Made by a program: the position numbers and the translations under genes
DNA from: CAZXYF01 sp964644705
GTDB taxonomy: Bacteria; Planctomycetota; Brocadiia; SM23-32
Length of the DNA: 64,000 nucleotides
Direction of reading: 5' to 3'
Assembly: GCA_964644705.1 (NCBI GenBank)
Contig: CAZXYF010000001.1
Span: 3,863-67,862 of the forward strand
Notes under the pieces: model-generated
The model's database searches: none
Seen by the model: only the letters and a program-made list of their open reading frames with translations
Told to the model about the DNA's origin: nothing
Part shown: positions 27,683 to 37,009 of the stretch, piece by piece
How positions within the stretch are numbered: the stretch's first letter is position 1
Layout: every line of letters starts with the position of its first letter

Positions 27683-28702
27683 ATGAAAATCAGTATTGTA
27701 GGCGCCACAGCTTATACCAGCCAGGAGCTAATCCACTATCTACTGAGGCATCCCGCTGCAGAAATTGTGCATCTGGGAGGACGTCGGGAGGGTAACCCGG
27801 CCATTTCGGATATTTTTCCGGCGCTTCGGGGCAGATGTGATCTGCCTGTAAGGGGGCTGAAGCCAAATGAGATACAGGACAAGCCGGACATCGCCTTCTT
27901 CACGCTGCCTCATCAGGTGAGTCACCAGTATGTTCCGCTGTATCTGGAGGAGGACATTCGCTGCATCGATTTCAGTGCTGATTATCGTTTTCAGTCGCGG
28001 GCGGTGTATGAGACTCATTACGGGAGTCATGGGAATGCAAATAACCTGGATAGAGCCGTGTATGGCATTCCCGAATTGTTCCGAGAGAAGATCGCGGAAG
28101 CGCAATTAATCGCGAATCCGGGTTGTTATCCAACCTCCGTGATCCTCGGGCTTGGTCCGCTGGTCAAAGGGGAAATGATCAACCTGAGTGATATTGTCGT
28201 TGACGCCAAGAGCGGCGTTAGCGGCCGGGGCAATAAACCCAGCCCGGGGTCGATGTATTGCGAATGCAATGAGAACTTTTCCCCTTACAAAGTGGGAGCC
28301 CACCGGCATGCACCGGAAATGGAGCAGGGAGTCGAGCTGCTAGGGGAGATGGAAGATAGTGACGTCAATGTGCTTTTTGTGCCGCATCTGGCCCCGATGG
28401 ACCGGGGGATTCTCTCTACAATATATGTGCGACTGACCGGTGACGGGGCGAGTGATTTACAGGAAGTTTATCGCGAAGAGTACGGGGAGGAGCATTTCGT
28501 GCGTGTGTTGCCGGAGGGGGAATTTCCGTCGACAAAAAATGTTGTTAGGACTAATTACTGCGATATAGCAGTCAGAGTGGTTGAGAAGAATCGGGCTGTC
28601 ATCACCGTTGCAATCGACAATCTGGCCCGGGGGGCGGCGTCGCAGGCGGTACAAAACATGAATGCTTCATTACGCCTGGAGGAAACACTCGGGATAGAAT
28701 AG
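27683..28702 (+). CDS. argC: N-acetyl-gamma-glutamyl-phosphate reductase
   Basis: A 339-aa NADPH-dependent enzyme of arginine synthesis that reduces N-acetylglutamyl phosphate to the semialdehyde. The N-terminal Rossmann start is SIVGATAYTSQELIHYLLRHP, the active-site cysteine is in ANPGCYPTS (about residue 153), and the conserved VDAKSGVSGRG and PHLAPMDRGIL blocks follow. No other arg gene is adjacent; this gene has its own promoter and converges with the sigma54 activator gene. Confidence 0.95.
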   Translation: MKISIVGATAYTSQELIHYLLRHPAAEIVHLGGRREGNPAISDIFPALRGRCDLPVRGLKPNEIQDKPDIAFFTLPHQVSHQYVPLYLEEDIRCIDFSADYRFQSRAVYETHYGSHGNANNLDRAVYGIPELFREKIAEAQLIANPGCYPTSVILGLGPLVKGEMINLSDIVVDAKSGVSGRGNKPSPGSMYCECNENFSPYKVGAHRHAPEMEQGVELLGEMEDSDVNVLFVPHLAPMDRGILSTIYVRLTGDGASDLQEVYREEYGEEHFVRVLPEGEFPSTKNVVRTNYCDIAVRVVEKNRAVITVAIDNLARGAASQAVQNMNASLRLEETLGIE

Positions 28703-28748
28703 ACGACACACGCAGGTGGGGAAGATGCCGTGTGACGTAGCGAATCGG

Positions 28749-30305
28749 TCACTTTTTCGCCACTGTGGGGGATCGAAACAACTGGGGATCCATCCCGAGC
28801 TGTTTTATGTTATATCGGATTTGTCGTGGGGAGATTCCACGCTGACGGGCCGCTGCCGCCCTGTTCCTATCGGAGCGTTTCAACGCCTCCCTTATCATGT
28901 CCCGCGCCAGGGCTTCAACCTGAGTTTCCAGAGCGCCGGTGTCCGTGCCACCGCCGTCCTCCGGCAGCTGCAATGTGGGCGGGAGATGATGGGCATGTAT
29001 TGCTTCGTCGGTGCTGAGCAGAACTGCTCGTTCAATACAGTTCTCCAGTTCCCTTACGTTACCGGGCCAGTGATAGGCCATCATGGCATTGATGGCCTGG
29101 GTGGTAATGCGACTTATGTTTTTGCCCATCCGGTCTGAAAATCTATCCGCAAAATGATCGGCCAGCAGCAGGATATCTTCCCGTCGGTCCCGTAGGGGAG
29201 GCAGATAAATGGGTAAAACATTTATTCGGTAGTATAGATCCTCCCGAAAATCTCCCCTTTCCACGGCTTTTTCCAGATCACAATTGGTTGCCGTTATTAT
29301 GCGAACATCCGCGTGTTTTGTTTCGTTGCTACCGACCGGTTCGTACTCTCGTTCCTGGAGAATTCTGAGTAGTTTGACCTGTATGGTGGGCGAGAAATCG
29401 CCAATTTCATCCAGAAACAGGGTTCCGCCATCGGCCTGTTCTATGCGACCGCGTCGTTGAGATGTGGCGCCGGTGAAAGCTCCTTTTTCATGTCCGAACA
29501 GCTCGCTTTCGATGAGGTTTTCCGAGAGGGCGGCACAGTTCACCGTCACCATTGGATTGCTGCTCCGCGCGCTCTGATAGTGAATCGCCGAAGCGACCAG
29601 TTCCTTTCCCGTACCGGATTCGCCCCGGATGAGAACGGTGGTGTCGGAAGGGGCCACCTGTTGGATCAAACGGTAAACCTCCTGCATCGGATCAGAATTC
29701 CCGATGATGTTTTCCGGGCGCAGTTGTTCGCCCAGTTTATTTCTCAGACGCAGGTTTTCGGCTTCATAAGATCGTTTTTGAAGGGCGGCGTCCCGGCGAG
29801 CGCGTACGTCCCCGCCGACCATGTTTGCCACGATGTCTAAGATGCGTTGTTGTTCTTCCAGCTCGTCGCGTGAGGTGCATGGGACGTCGACTGACAGAGT
29901 GCCCGTGACTTCATTGTTGAGGACAATAGGGACGCACAGAAAACTGAGCTGTTCTCCTGCGCTTTCCCGCCTTTTATGGATTCGGTTGCAGAATCGAGGC
30001 TCATCGGAGATGCGTGGTATTACTTCGGCTTCACCCGTTTCCATGACGCGTCCCACAATTCCTTCGCCTTTTTTATACCGGACGCTTTTTTGGTCTGATG
30101 ACTGAATATTGGGAGCTGCTTCCACCACCAGATCCTTTTTGGACGGGGACACGAGCATGATAGTTCCCCGGTGCATATCGAGTTTTTCCCGGAGCGTTTT
30201 CAATACCTGTTCCAGCATCTGCCGTTGGCCGCTGTGCCGGTGCAGTATCCGCGTTATTTTTTTCAAACCGTCAAAAATATGAGCGTATCGGCTGTTGTCG
30301 GACAT
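28749..30305 (-). CDS. GAF-domain sigma54-dependent activator, NifA-like
   Basis: A 518-aa enhancer-binding protein with three domains: an N-terminal GAF sensor (about 30-180), an AAA+ sigma54-interaction domain (about 195-430) with [14 protein letters not shown] and [11 protein letters not shown], and a C-terminal Fis-type helix-turn-helix with [20 protein letters not shown]. Architecture matches NifA/NorR-type activators rather than NtrC, because there is no receiver domain. The ATG at 30305 has GGAGG upstream. No nitrogenase genes are in the window; the two sigma54 promoters found here (glnA and the porin-amtB-PII operon) are natural candidate targets. The GAF ligand is unknown. Confidence 0.92.
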   Translation of the reverse strand: MSDNSRYAHIFDGLKKITRILHRHSGQRQMLEQVLKTLREKLDMHRGTIMLVSPSKKDLVVEAAPNIQSSDQKSVRYKKGEGIVGRVMETGEAEVIPRISDEPRFCNRIHKRRESAGEQLSFLCVPIVLNNEVTGTLSVDVPCTSRDELEEQQRILDIVANMVGGDVRARRDAALQKRSYEAENLRLRNKLGEQLRPENIIGNSDPMQEVYRLIQQVAPSDTTVLIRGESGTGKELVASAIHYQSARSSNPMVTVNCAALSENLIESELFGHEKGAFTGATSQRRGRIEQADGGTLFLDEIGDFSPTIQVKLLRILQEREYEPVGSNETKHADVRIITATNCDLEKAVERGDFREDLYYRINVLPIYLPPLRDRREDILLLADHFADRFSDRMGKNISRITTQAINAMMAYHWPGNVRELENCIERAVLLSTDEAIHAHHLPPTLQLPEDGGGTDTGALETQVEALARDMIREALKRSDRNRAAAARQRGISPRQIRYNIKQLGMDPQLFRSPTVAKK

Positions 30306-30840
30306 ATGGTTCCTCCGCACTGGACCACGGTATCGGTAGTGAAATCGACTGTTAACAGTACATAACGCAAATGAGATACCGTCTAAAAAGCTGTGCAGTT
30401 GCGGCTGGATCAGTACCAGTATCATTTTTTACCTCACGGCGGGGCTTACCAAAATCTTTACCTTCGTCTTTATCAAACATCTGCCGTTGTTTTCTGGAGA
30501 CCTCAGCCCGAACAGAAAGGCAGACGAAGGCAAGAACAAAGAGAGTTGTCCATGTCAAATCGCTGTTTTGGAGGGACCTGACCGCACGGGCTCCCAGCTT
30601 GTGGCACTGTTCTCTTTCATGTATGGTCTTAAATGCGCCTTAAACAGATGTCTCAGCCTCATCGGATGTTTTTGGGCGGACGAATATGGGTACAATCCAA
30701 AGGTGCTGCAGAAGACACACGAATAGTAAGATACGGATGGGGGAATGTGTTTACTTTTCAGGCAGTGCATCATTTATGACCGCTCGAGGGCGGATACGCT
30801 TTTAGAAACAATCATTTAGTTTTTGTGATGGAGTTGCGTG
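30306..30840. other. intergenic region, possible small secreted ORF
   Basis: I see no firm gene in these 535 bases. On the minus strand, 30352-30558 is open for 68 codons from a TTG, with a signal-like start (TTLFVLAFVCLSVRAEV), but there is no convincing ribosome-binding site and the codon use is atypical. The stretch also carries one copy of the TCAAATCGCTGTTTTGG motif (30553-30569). Confidence 0.35.
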
Positions 30841-31347
30841 ATGGAAGCTATACCGGAATCAGTTGTTAACTCTGTTCATCAAGAGTTCAGTGGCGTTCAA
30901 ACAGAGGAACTCCGTGATAAAGCCAGTGATCTGCACGATGCCCAGCCGGAATTGATGGCTTTTGTGCAGGCATCGACAAGCCAGGTGGAAGGAGATGCTG
31001 CGGATCTATGCGTCTATCTGTTTTTTATGACCTGTCGGATGTATGAGGAAACTTATGGGGACGATGTAGGATTGGCCGAATCCGATGATATCATGCGGCG
31101 ATACAGGGAAAACGAAAAACAAATCGAACAACTGACCGCAGAAGAGAAAGAAAAGTGGGATGACCAATCTTTTGGGATGGATACGCAGCAGCCGCATCTG
31201 ATCGATTATTTGATGGAGGTTCTGAAAGAAGCTCGGGACGAGGAAAAAGAAAACCTGACAGCTGGCGAACAGGCATATATATTTCTGATATTAAGTACCG
31301 TGATGACGGTCCTCAATGATGCAGTGAACCGGTCGCAGGAAGGATAG
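30841..31347 (+). CDS. protein of unknown function (acidic, helical)
   Basis: A 168-aa acidic, probably all-helical cytoplasmic protein that I do not recognise. It has no signal peptide or membrane segment, six aromatic-rich short motifs such as LCVYLFFMTCRMYEETYG, and a charged middle (RYRENEKQIEQLTAEEKEKW). The ATG at 30841 follows ATGGAG by eight bases; a GTG lies three bases earlier. It sits between the sigma54 activator and the PII-AmtB operon but runs toward the latter, so it is not co-transcribed with either. Confidence 0.7.
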   Translation: MEAIPESVVNSVHQEFSGVQTEELRDKASDLHDAQPELMAFVQASTSQVEGDAADLCVYLFFMTCRMYEETYGDDVGLAESDDIMRRYRENEKQIEQLTAEEKEKWDDQSFGMDTQQPHLIDYLMEVLKEARDEEKENLTAGEQAYIFLILSTVMTVLNDAVNRSQEG

Positions 31348-31451
31348 AATGCTGTGGATGGGGGTGCATGAACTGCGATACACAGGGAGGAGGGCGGCGG
31401 GGGAAACCATGCCAATCTTGTGTAATGTATTCATCCAGCTTTAAATATATA

Positions 31452-31480
31452 GGCCGCCGGCGAGCATTCCACCGGCGGCC
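31452..31480 (-). terminator. probable terminator of porin-amtB-PII operon
   Basis: A perfect 9-bp stem GGCCGCCGG/CCGGCGGCC lies 35 bases beyond the PII stop codon. On the minus strand it is followed by TATATATTTA rather than a clean T run. It could also serve the convergent unknown gene. Confidence 0.6.
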
Positions 31481-31514
31481 CCTGTATAACGGCATTCCGT
31501 AGCAACAGGCAGAA

Positions 31515-31856
31515 TCATCCAATCGCTTCAGATCCGGTTTCTCCTGTCCGTATTCGGACGCAATCCGCAAGATCGAGGACGAAGATCTTTCCGTCGCCAA
31601 TCTCACCGGTTCGGGCACCCGCGACAATGGCATCGATGGTGGGATCCAGATAGTTGTCATTGACCGCTATCTCAAGGCGGACCTTTTTGAGCAGGTTCAC
31701 CTCCGTGACCACCCCGCGGTAGGCCTCGGTGTAGCCCTTTTGCTGGCCACAGCCCTTCGCGGTAGTTACGGACATTTTGTGTACGTCCGAATCGAACAGC
31801 GACGCTTTGACGTCGTTTAGTTTTTCCGGCTGTATGTAGGCGATAATGAGTTTCAT
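31515..31856 (-). CDS. PII nitrogen regulatory protein lacking Tyr51
   Basis: A 113-aa PII signal protein that binds ATP/ADP and 2-oxoglutarate and usually gates AmtB. The residues for ligand binding are kept: G35, G37, Q39, K40, K58 (LLKKVRLEI) and the RIRTGE block. In the T-loop, however, [10 protein letters not shown] places Thr at position 51 where GlnB and GlnK have the uridylylated Tyr (RGAEY). Uridylylation by GlnD is therefore not expected at this site. AAGGAG lies before the ATG. It is the last gene of the porin-amtB-PII operon, about 125 bases after amtB, so a GlnK-like role is inferred. Confidence 0.93.
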   Translation of the reverse strand: MKLIIAYIQPEKLNDVKASLFDSDVHKMSVTTAKGCGQQKGYTEAYRGVVTEVNLLKKVRLEIAVNDNYLDPTIDAIVAGARTGEIGDGKIFVLDLADCVRIRTGETGSEAIG

Positions 31857-31981
31857 CGCATTACTCCTTTTTGGCTGGTGCGAATTGTGGATTAAAATGA
31901 GCTGGTCCGGGGCTTCCGGTCCCCGGGACCGTCGGCGAACCCGCGAAGCAGGAAGTCATCGCCGACGGGGGAGAAGTGGAG

Positions 31982-33343
31982 TTACTCGGTGGTGAATATC
32001 TGAAAGCCGGCGTAGGCCTCCATGCCGTGTTCGCCGATGTCCAGGCCACGCAACTCTTCGTCGCGGGAAACCCGCAGGCCGATCGTGGCCTTGATGGCGA
32101 GGAACATCACCGTGCCGGTCACCACGACCCAGCCCATTACGCTGAGCACGCCGATGGCCTGTATGCCAAGCAGCTCGAAGCCGCCACCGTAGAACAGGCC
32201 CGCCACATCGCCCATACCCGCCGAACTGGCGTAAGCCGGACTGGCGAACAGCCCAACGCACAGGGTGCCCAGGGCGCCGCAAATGCCGTGGACGGAGACC
32301 GCACCGACGGGATCATCGATGTGTAGGGTTTGGTCGATGAAAAGCACCGAGAGAACAACGACGATACCGGACAGCAAGCCGATGATGATCGCCCCGCCGG
32401 GGGAAACTACAGAGCAACCCGCTGTGATCCCGACCAGGCCGGCCAGGCCACCGTTGAGCGCCATACTGGCGTCCGGCTTACCCTCCACACCCCAGATCGT
32501 AAACATAGCGCTGATAGCGCCGGCGGCAGCCGCCAGGTTTGTGGTGACGGCAATGGTACCAATGGCGAGATTGGTGCCGCTGGTGGTACTGCCCGCGTTG
32601 AAACCGAACCACCCGAACCACAATATAAATACTCCGAGCGCGGCCAGTGGAATGTTGTGACCGGGCAGGGCTCTGGAGGTGGTTTCGTTGCCGTGTTGCG
32701 AGTATTTGCCCTCTCTCGGGCCCAACACTATTGCGCCAACCAGGGCCGCCCAGCCGCCCACACTGTGGACAACGGTGGAACCGGCAAAATCAACCATTCC
32801 GAGCTCCGCCAGAAAACCTCCGCCCCAGATCCAGTGCCCGACGACCGGATAGATAACCGCCGAGAGGACAACGCTGTAGGCGAGGTAGCCGACGAACTTC
32901 GTGCGCTCGGCCATCGCACCGCTCACGATTGTTGCGGCGGTGGCGGCGAAGACCACCTGGAACATCCAGAAGGCGATCTGCCACAGACCCTCGGTTGTGG
33001 CCGGATCACCGACGGAGAGAAAAAAACCATCGGTGCCGAACAGTCCCATGCTGTCCGCGCCAAACATAATCCCGAAACCAACGGCCCAGTAGGCGATGGA
33101 TCCGACGGAAAAGTCCATCAGGTTCTTCATGATGATGTTGCAGGCGTTCTTGGCGCGGGTGAAGCCAGCCTCGACCATGGCAAAGCCGGGCTGCATGAAA
33201 AAGACCATGAATGCCGCCACAAGCATCCAGACGGTGTCAATAGCATGAGCGTTTTCGCCACCCGTGGGTTCACCCGCCAGGGCCGTACCACCGACGCCTG
33301 ACAGCAATAACAAAGCCAGCAATATGCGCGTTTTCGTGTTCAT
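31982..33343 (-). CDS. amtB: ammonium transporter
   Basis: A 453-aa Amt-family channel with a cleavable signal peptide (about residues 1-23) and eleven membrane helices. Conserved blocks include the first pore histidine in DFAGSTVVHSVGGWAALVGA, FILWFGWFGFNAGS and GAVSVHGICGALGTL. It conducts ammonium/ammonia under nitrogen limitation and is normally blocked by a GlnK-type PII, encoded just downstream. AAGGAGCACACG precedes the ATG. The sigma54 promoter upstream of the porin gene probably covers it. Confidence 0.96.
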   Translation of the reverse strand: MNTKTRILLALLLLSGVGGTALAGEPTGGENAHAIDTVWMLVAAFMVFFMQPGFAMVEAGFTRAKNACNIIMKNLMDFSVGSIAYWAVGFGIMFGADSMGLFGTDGFFLSVGDPATTEGLWQIAFWMFQVVFAATAATIVSGAMAERTKFVGYLAYSVVLSAVIYPVVGHWIWGGGFLAELGMVDFAGSTVVHSVGGWAALVGAIVLGPREGKYSQHGNETTSRALPGHNIPLAALGVFILWFGWFGFNAGSTTSGTNLAIGTIAVTTNLAAAAGAISAMFTIWGVEGKPDASMALNGGLAGLVGITAGCSVVSPGGAIIIGLLSGIVVVLSVLFIDQTLHIDDPVGAVSVHGICGALGTLCVGLFASPAYASSAGMGDVAGLFYGGGFELLGIQAIGVLSVMGWVVVTGTVMFLAIKATIGLRVSRDEELRGLDIGEHGMEAYAGFQIFTTE

Positions 33344-33438
33344 CGTGTGCTCCTTTTTGGAAGAGAATTAAGTGTGTGATTTTGAAAGCAGAAGTTGGGG
33401 CTTGTTAGAAGACGGAGCCCCAACTCACTTCCGGGGCG

Positions 33439-34236
33439 TCAGAAGGCCCAGGAAATCGTTATTCCCGCCCACAGGTTGTCGTCATCGGACATGTTGTCTC
33501 TGATGTCCTCGTCCAGCAAACTGGAGTAGTTGACGGCCGGGGTGAGAGAAACATTTTCGCCCAGAGAGACGGGAAACGAGAGACTCAGCAGCGCATCGGT
33601 GAGCGCGCCGGAATCCTCACCATAGTAGTAGTCGTTGTAGTGGGAAGTCCCGTAGGCCACGGAACCATCCACTGCCGCGGATACGCTGACCCCCCTGGCG
33701 GGTGTCCAAATGTCCTCCAGAGAGTGTCCCGCTGAGAGGGAGATGTAGGAGCCATCCGCCTCATCGACATCCTGATAAACCGTGATGCCAGGGGACAGGG
33801 GCAGGTCCAGAGTGGCCCCGGCGTAGAGTTCAGTGGTCGATGGAGCGCTGCTGTGGGGGAATGTGTAGTAAATGGCGCCGACGCTGAGATCCACAGTATC
33901 CCACGTCCAGGAGTAGTCCAGAGTTAGATCATATTCGGTGAAATCGCCGGATTGTCCGTTGGCGTCGTCCAGGTCCATGTTGCCCCAGACGTTGAATGAA
34001 AGCCCGTCGTATCCTATTGTGGCGGACGGCTGAAACACGTCCCCATCCACGGTGTTGATCCCGCGCCAGACGTATTTGCCGTTGTAGGTCAGATCGAGCT
34101 CAAACCAGAGCTCCGGCGTTTCGGGTTCCGGGACTGGCTCATTTCCTGCAGATTCCGCTGCGTGCAGGATTCCTGCGGTTACTGCTGTCAGCATTACACA
34201 GACTACTACCCACCTGATCGACTTCCTCCAAAACAT
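33439..34236 (-). CDS. TorF/Gcw_chp-family putative porin
   Basis: A 265-aa outer-membrane beta-barrel candidate. It has a signal peptide (about 1-26), alternating hydrophobic strands, the family-like YNGKYVWRGINTVDGDVFQPS near the start of the barrel and a C-terminal AGITISWAF ending in Phe. GGAGGAAGGAAG lies directly before the ATG. It is the first gene of the operon with amtB and PII, so it may let ammonium or small nitrogen compounds cross the outer membrane; the substrate is inference. Confidence 0.82.
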   Translation of the reverse strand: MFWRKSIRWVVVCVMLTAVTAGILHAAESAGNEPVPEPETPELWFELDLTYNGKYVWRGINTVDGDVFQPSATIGYDGLSFNVWGNMDLDDANGQSGDFTEYDLTLDYSWTWDTVDLSVGAIYYTFPHSSAPSTTELYAGATLDLPLSPGITVYQDVDEADGSYISLSAGHSLEDIWTPARGVSVSAAVDGSVAYGTSHYNDYYYGEDSGALTDALLSLSFPVSLGENVSLTPAVNYSSLLDEDIRDNMSDDDNLWAGITISWAF

Positions 34237-34307
34237 CTTCCTTCCTCCTTTTCGGGAGAGACTTAAACCGAGCCGGGCGAACCATTCGTCCGGTCACCCT
34301 CTGTATG

Positions 34308-34323
34308 TGCATATGGCGTGCCA
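34308..34323 (-). promoter_or_regulatory. sigma54 promoter of porin-amtB-PII operon
   Basis: On the minus strand TGGCACGCCATATGCA matches the -24/-12 consensus TGGCACG-N4-TTGCA at all but one position. The predicted start is near 34297, about 60 bases before the porin ATG. Confidence 0.88.
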
Positions 34324-34423
34324 TGAGGCGCCCGAAAAGCAATAAATGCCTCTAAGTGCCTTCTGGGAAAGGGCATACAATGTGATGGTGGGTGGAGGGC
34401 AGAGCTGCAGTGGTATCGGGAAT

Positions 34424-34468
34424 CCTACATTATTGTGGTTCGCATTCTGGCACCTACATTTTTGTAGG
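34424..34468. promoter_or_regulatory. tandem enhancer dyads upstream of the sigma54 promoter
   Basis: CCTACATTTTTGTAGG (34453-34468) is a perfect CCTACA-N4-TGTAGG inverted repeat. A second, imperfect copy, CCTACATTATTGTGG, starts 29 bases away at 34424. They lie about 125-170 bases upstream of the predicted start, as expected for an activator of sigma54 promoters. The sequence differs from the NtrC-like dyad at glnA, so a different activator may bind; the NifA-like protein at 28749-30305 is a candidate. Confidence 0.6.
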
Positions 34469-34526
34469 ATCCAAAGCGGTTTTGTGTAAGTTTTCCATGT
34501 CGGATCTTGCTGTATCGTATAGTGAG

Positions 34527-34700
34527 AATCCCCCGCGCTTGCCACGGGGATCCTTAGGTTTCAACCTACCAACCCAGGATGAAAACCCAATAAATCCCCC
34601 GCGCTTGTCGCGGGGATCCTTAGGTTTCAACCTACACAGAAGGCCGAACAATCAAGTAAATCCGCCGGGCTTGCTTCGGCGGTTGTTAGGTTTTTTGCTC
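34527..34700. repeat. tandem 66-bp repeats with hairpins
   Basis: Three units begin AATCC at 34527, 34593 and 34659, an exact 66-base period; the third is partial and diverged. Each has a GC-rich hairpin (for example CCCCGCG/CGCGGGG in unit 2) followed, in units 1 and 2, by an AT-rich palindrome TAGGTTTCAACCTA. The unit tails differ. In unit 3 the second part is replaced by TTAGGTTTTTTGC, so it may act as a terminator. The rest of 34469-34819 holds no gene. Confidence 0.85.
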
Positions 34701-34819
34701 TTCTGACTCCCAAAAACGTTAGAACATTTTTGCAAGAGCGTTTAGTTTGGGAGGGGCGGGCGTCATGGGGTAGGGAGGAGACAGTATGATGTTATGATGG
34801 CATCTTGAAGATTCGGATC

Positions 34820-34858
34820 AAAAAAAAAGACACTCCTGCGGGGTAACAGGAGTGTCCG
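34820..34858 (-). terminator. terminator of histidine kinase gene
   Basis: On the minus strand, a hairpin with arms GACACTCCTG/CAGGAGTGTC is followed by nine or more T. It lies 30 bases beyond the kinase stop. Confidence 0.93.
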
Positions 34859-34887
34859 ATCAGTGATGATTGGCAGCGTGTCTTATT

Positions 34888-36912
34888 TTACGACGTGTCT
34901 GGTGACGCTCTACCCGGCTGGCTGTTTTCCACCGGCAGGGTGACAATAAATGTTGTCCCTTTACCCGGTGTGCTCTCGGCGGTTATTTCACCGTTATGTC
35001 TGTTCACAATTTTCTGGCACAGGGCCAGACCGATGCCCGTACCTTTGTACTCCCCCCGTGGGTAGAGGCGCTGGAAAATTGTGAAGATACGATCCAGGTA
35101 TTGTTCATCGAAGCCAATGCCGTTGTCGCTCACCGTGAGACGACAGAAGGTTCGCTCATCTTGCATTTCTTCTGTAGCGTCAATTTCAACGACAGGGGGG
35201 ACACCTTCTCTGTGAAACTTCAGTGCGTTCGAGATCAGGTTCTGCAGAAGTTGTCTCATCTGCGTGGCGTCGGCCTCGATCTCCGGCAGCCCACCGATTT
35301 CTACCGTTCCGTCAACATCTTCGATTTGCATTTCCAGATCGGACACCACTTCCCGGGCGACGGATTCGAGGTCGGTTTCTTCAAACTCTTTTCCGCGGGT
35401 GGTAATGCGCGAGAGGGTAAGGAGGTCATTGATGAGCTGTTTCATCCGCGCTGCGGCATCAGTTATGCGTTCAAGGTATTCTCGCTCCCGTCCTTCAAAT
35501 TTATCCAGGCACTTCTCTTCTATTCGCTCACCGAATGCCATAATCTTACGGACGGGCTCCTGGAGGTCGTGGGAGGCCACGTAGGCGAAATGCTCAAGTT
35601 CCTGGTTTGACTGTTCGAGTTCGCTCAAGGTTTCCTTGAGCTGTTTTTCAGTGCGTTTGCGGCGTTCAATCTCCCGATCCAATTCGTCTCGCGACGCGGT
35701 CACATTCTGGAGATTTCGCGCCATTTCCTGGACATCCCGGGATAGGGCGCCGATTTCGTCACCACTGTCTGTGGCAATCTGACAGGTGAAATCGCCCGCT
35801 CCAACTCGTTCAACACATCGACGCAACCGGCTCACACGTCGTCCAAGTGAGCGGGCCATCAACATGCCTATGCCCAGCCCGACGACGACAAAACCGCCGA
35901 ATATCATCCATATTTTCTGAACCAGCTGATCAACAGGAGCATAGATCACATCCGTAGATTGTTGAAGCAAAAGAACCCACCCCATACCGGGAAAATTCCG
36001 GTATCCTTCCGAAACCGCGTGCGTGCACAGCAGGTTTTCCCCGGTCTTCGATTCAATGGTGTAAGCGCCGTTTGAAGCAATATTATCGGGAGAAGCAGGA
36101 AGCAGACGGGAAGGGGGACGCCGCCCGGTCGTTATTTTGCTCTTCCTGGAACTGTAAATCACCCTGTTGTTGCTACTGAGCAGATACAGATTGCCCAGAT
36201 CTTTTTCCTTTTCCCGGGCTTTCTGGTCCAGCTCGCTTATAACTCGAACAACTTCTTTCAAACTGACCACGGCCTTGGTTACTCCCATGAACTTCCCGGT
36301 TTCCGGGTCGAGTACGCTGACAGCAACCGTGACGCTGTCCATGTTCGCGCTTCGATCAAATTCGACAGAACTGACATAAACACCGTTCTCACGGGTGCGC
36401 TGCCACCACTGTTCGTCGGCCTGGGCAAAATCTGAAGGTCTTCCAGAAGCCCCCACAAGGGCCCCGAATTTATTGGTGATAAAAATTTCTCCCAGCACGG
36501 GATAATCATACTCCCGATTCAAATGCGCGCTGAATTGCTGAAGCTTCATGCTAATGTCCGATGAAAGCACTTCTTTGACCGGCCGCGGTTGGGGGGGCTC
36601 AGTTCGGTCAATCCACAACTTATCCTGTTGTTGGATATAGTTCGCACTGTCATCCATTCTGGAATACCGATTATTCGATGCCTCGAGTGCCTTGCGAACC
36701 GATTTCATCCCGCTCAAAAGGCGAAATTGTTCCATGCGGCCGTGGAGATGACGGTCCAGCTTGTTCATCACCTCGCCCACCAGCAACATGTTGGTGGATC
36801 TGACGCTACGCCTCATGGCTCGCCGACTTTCATCCGCTGCGAAGTAGGCCAGCACCAGTATGGTACAGGCCACAACAAAAACGGCCAGGGCTAATTTCGT
36901 AAAAATTTTCAC
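34888..36912 (-). CDS. membrane sensor histidine kinase
   Basis: A 674-aa kinase. An N-terminal helix (about 7-25) and a second helix (333-354) flank a large periplasmic sensor domain of Cache type. A HAMP domain (354-406), a coiled coil (about 405-440), a HisKA domain with phospho-acceptor H448 (ASHDLQEP) and an HATPase domain follow; the last has N-box LLQNLISNALKFHREG, G1 DNGIGFDEQYLDRIFTIFQRL and G2 GTGIGLALCQKIV. No response regulator is adjacent, so it is an orphan kinase here and its target is unknown. It lacks its own receiver domain. Confidence 0.93.
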   Translation of the reverse strand: MKIFTKLALAVFVVACTILVLAYFAADESRRAMRRSVRSTNMLLVGEVMNKLDRHLHGRMEQFRLLSGMKSVRKALEASNNRYSRMDDSANYIQQQDKLWIDRTEPPQPRPVKEVLSSDISMKLQQFSAHLNREYDYPVLGEIFITNKFGALVGASGRPSDFAQADEQWWQRTRENGVYVSSVEFDRSANMDSVTVAVSVLDPETGKFMGVTKAVVSLKEVVRVISELDQKAREKEKDLGNLYLLSSNNRVIYSSRKSKITTGRRPPSRLLPASPDNIASNGAYTIESKTGENLLCTHAVSEGYRNFPGMGWVLLLQQSTDVIYAPVDQLVQKIWMIFGGFVVVGLGIGMLMARSLGRRVSRLRRCVERVGAGDFTCQIATDSGDEIGALSRDVQEMARNLQNVTASRDELDREIERRKRTEKQLKETLSELEQSNQELEHFAYVASHDLQEPVRKIMAFGERIEEKCLDKFEGREREYLERITDAAARMKQLINDLLTLSRITTRGKEFEETDLESVAREVVSDLEMQIEDVDGTVEIGGLPEIEADATQMRQLLQNLISNALKFHREGVPPVVEIDATEEMQDERTFCRLTVSDNGIGFDEQYLDRIFTIFQRLYPRGEYKGTGIGLALCQKIVNRHNGEITAESTPGKGTTFIVTLPVENSQPGRASPDTS

Positions 36913-37009
36913 TTCTTGACCCTCTGCAGTGAACCGAGACTCAACCGTGCAAGCGTAATAGAACTATACCGGCCAACCATCCCGCGCGCAAAACCAAAAA
37001 ACGGCTAAT

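Noticed and set aside
34527..34700. CRISPR array
   Set aside because: Only three units, no uniform spacers and no cas genes; the repeats are hairpin-bearing tandem units.
34392..34706. Plus-strand 104-codon frame with NPPRLPRGSLGFNL repeats
   Set aside because: The peptide repeats are a by-product of the 66-bp hairpin repeats, whose period happens to be a multiple of three.
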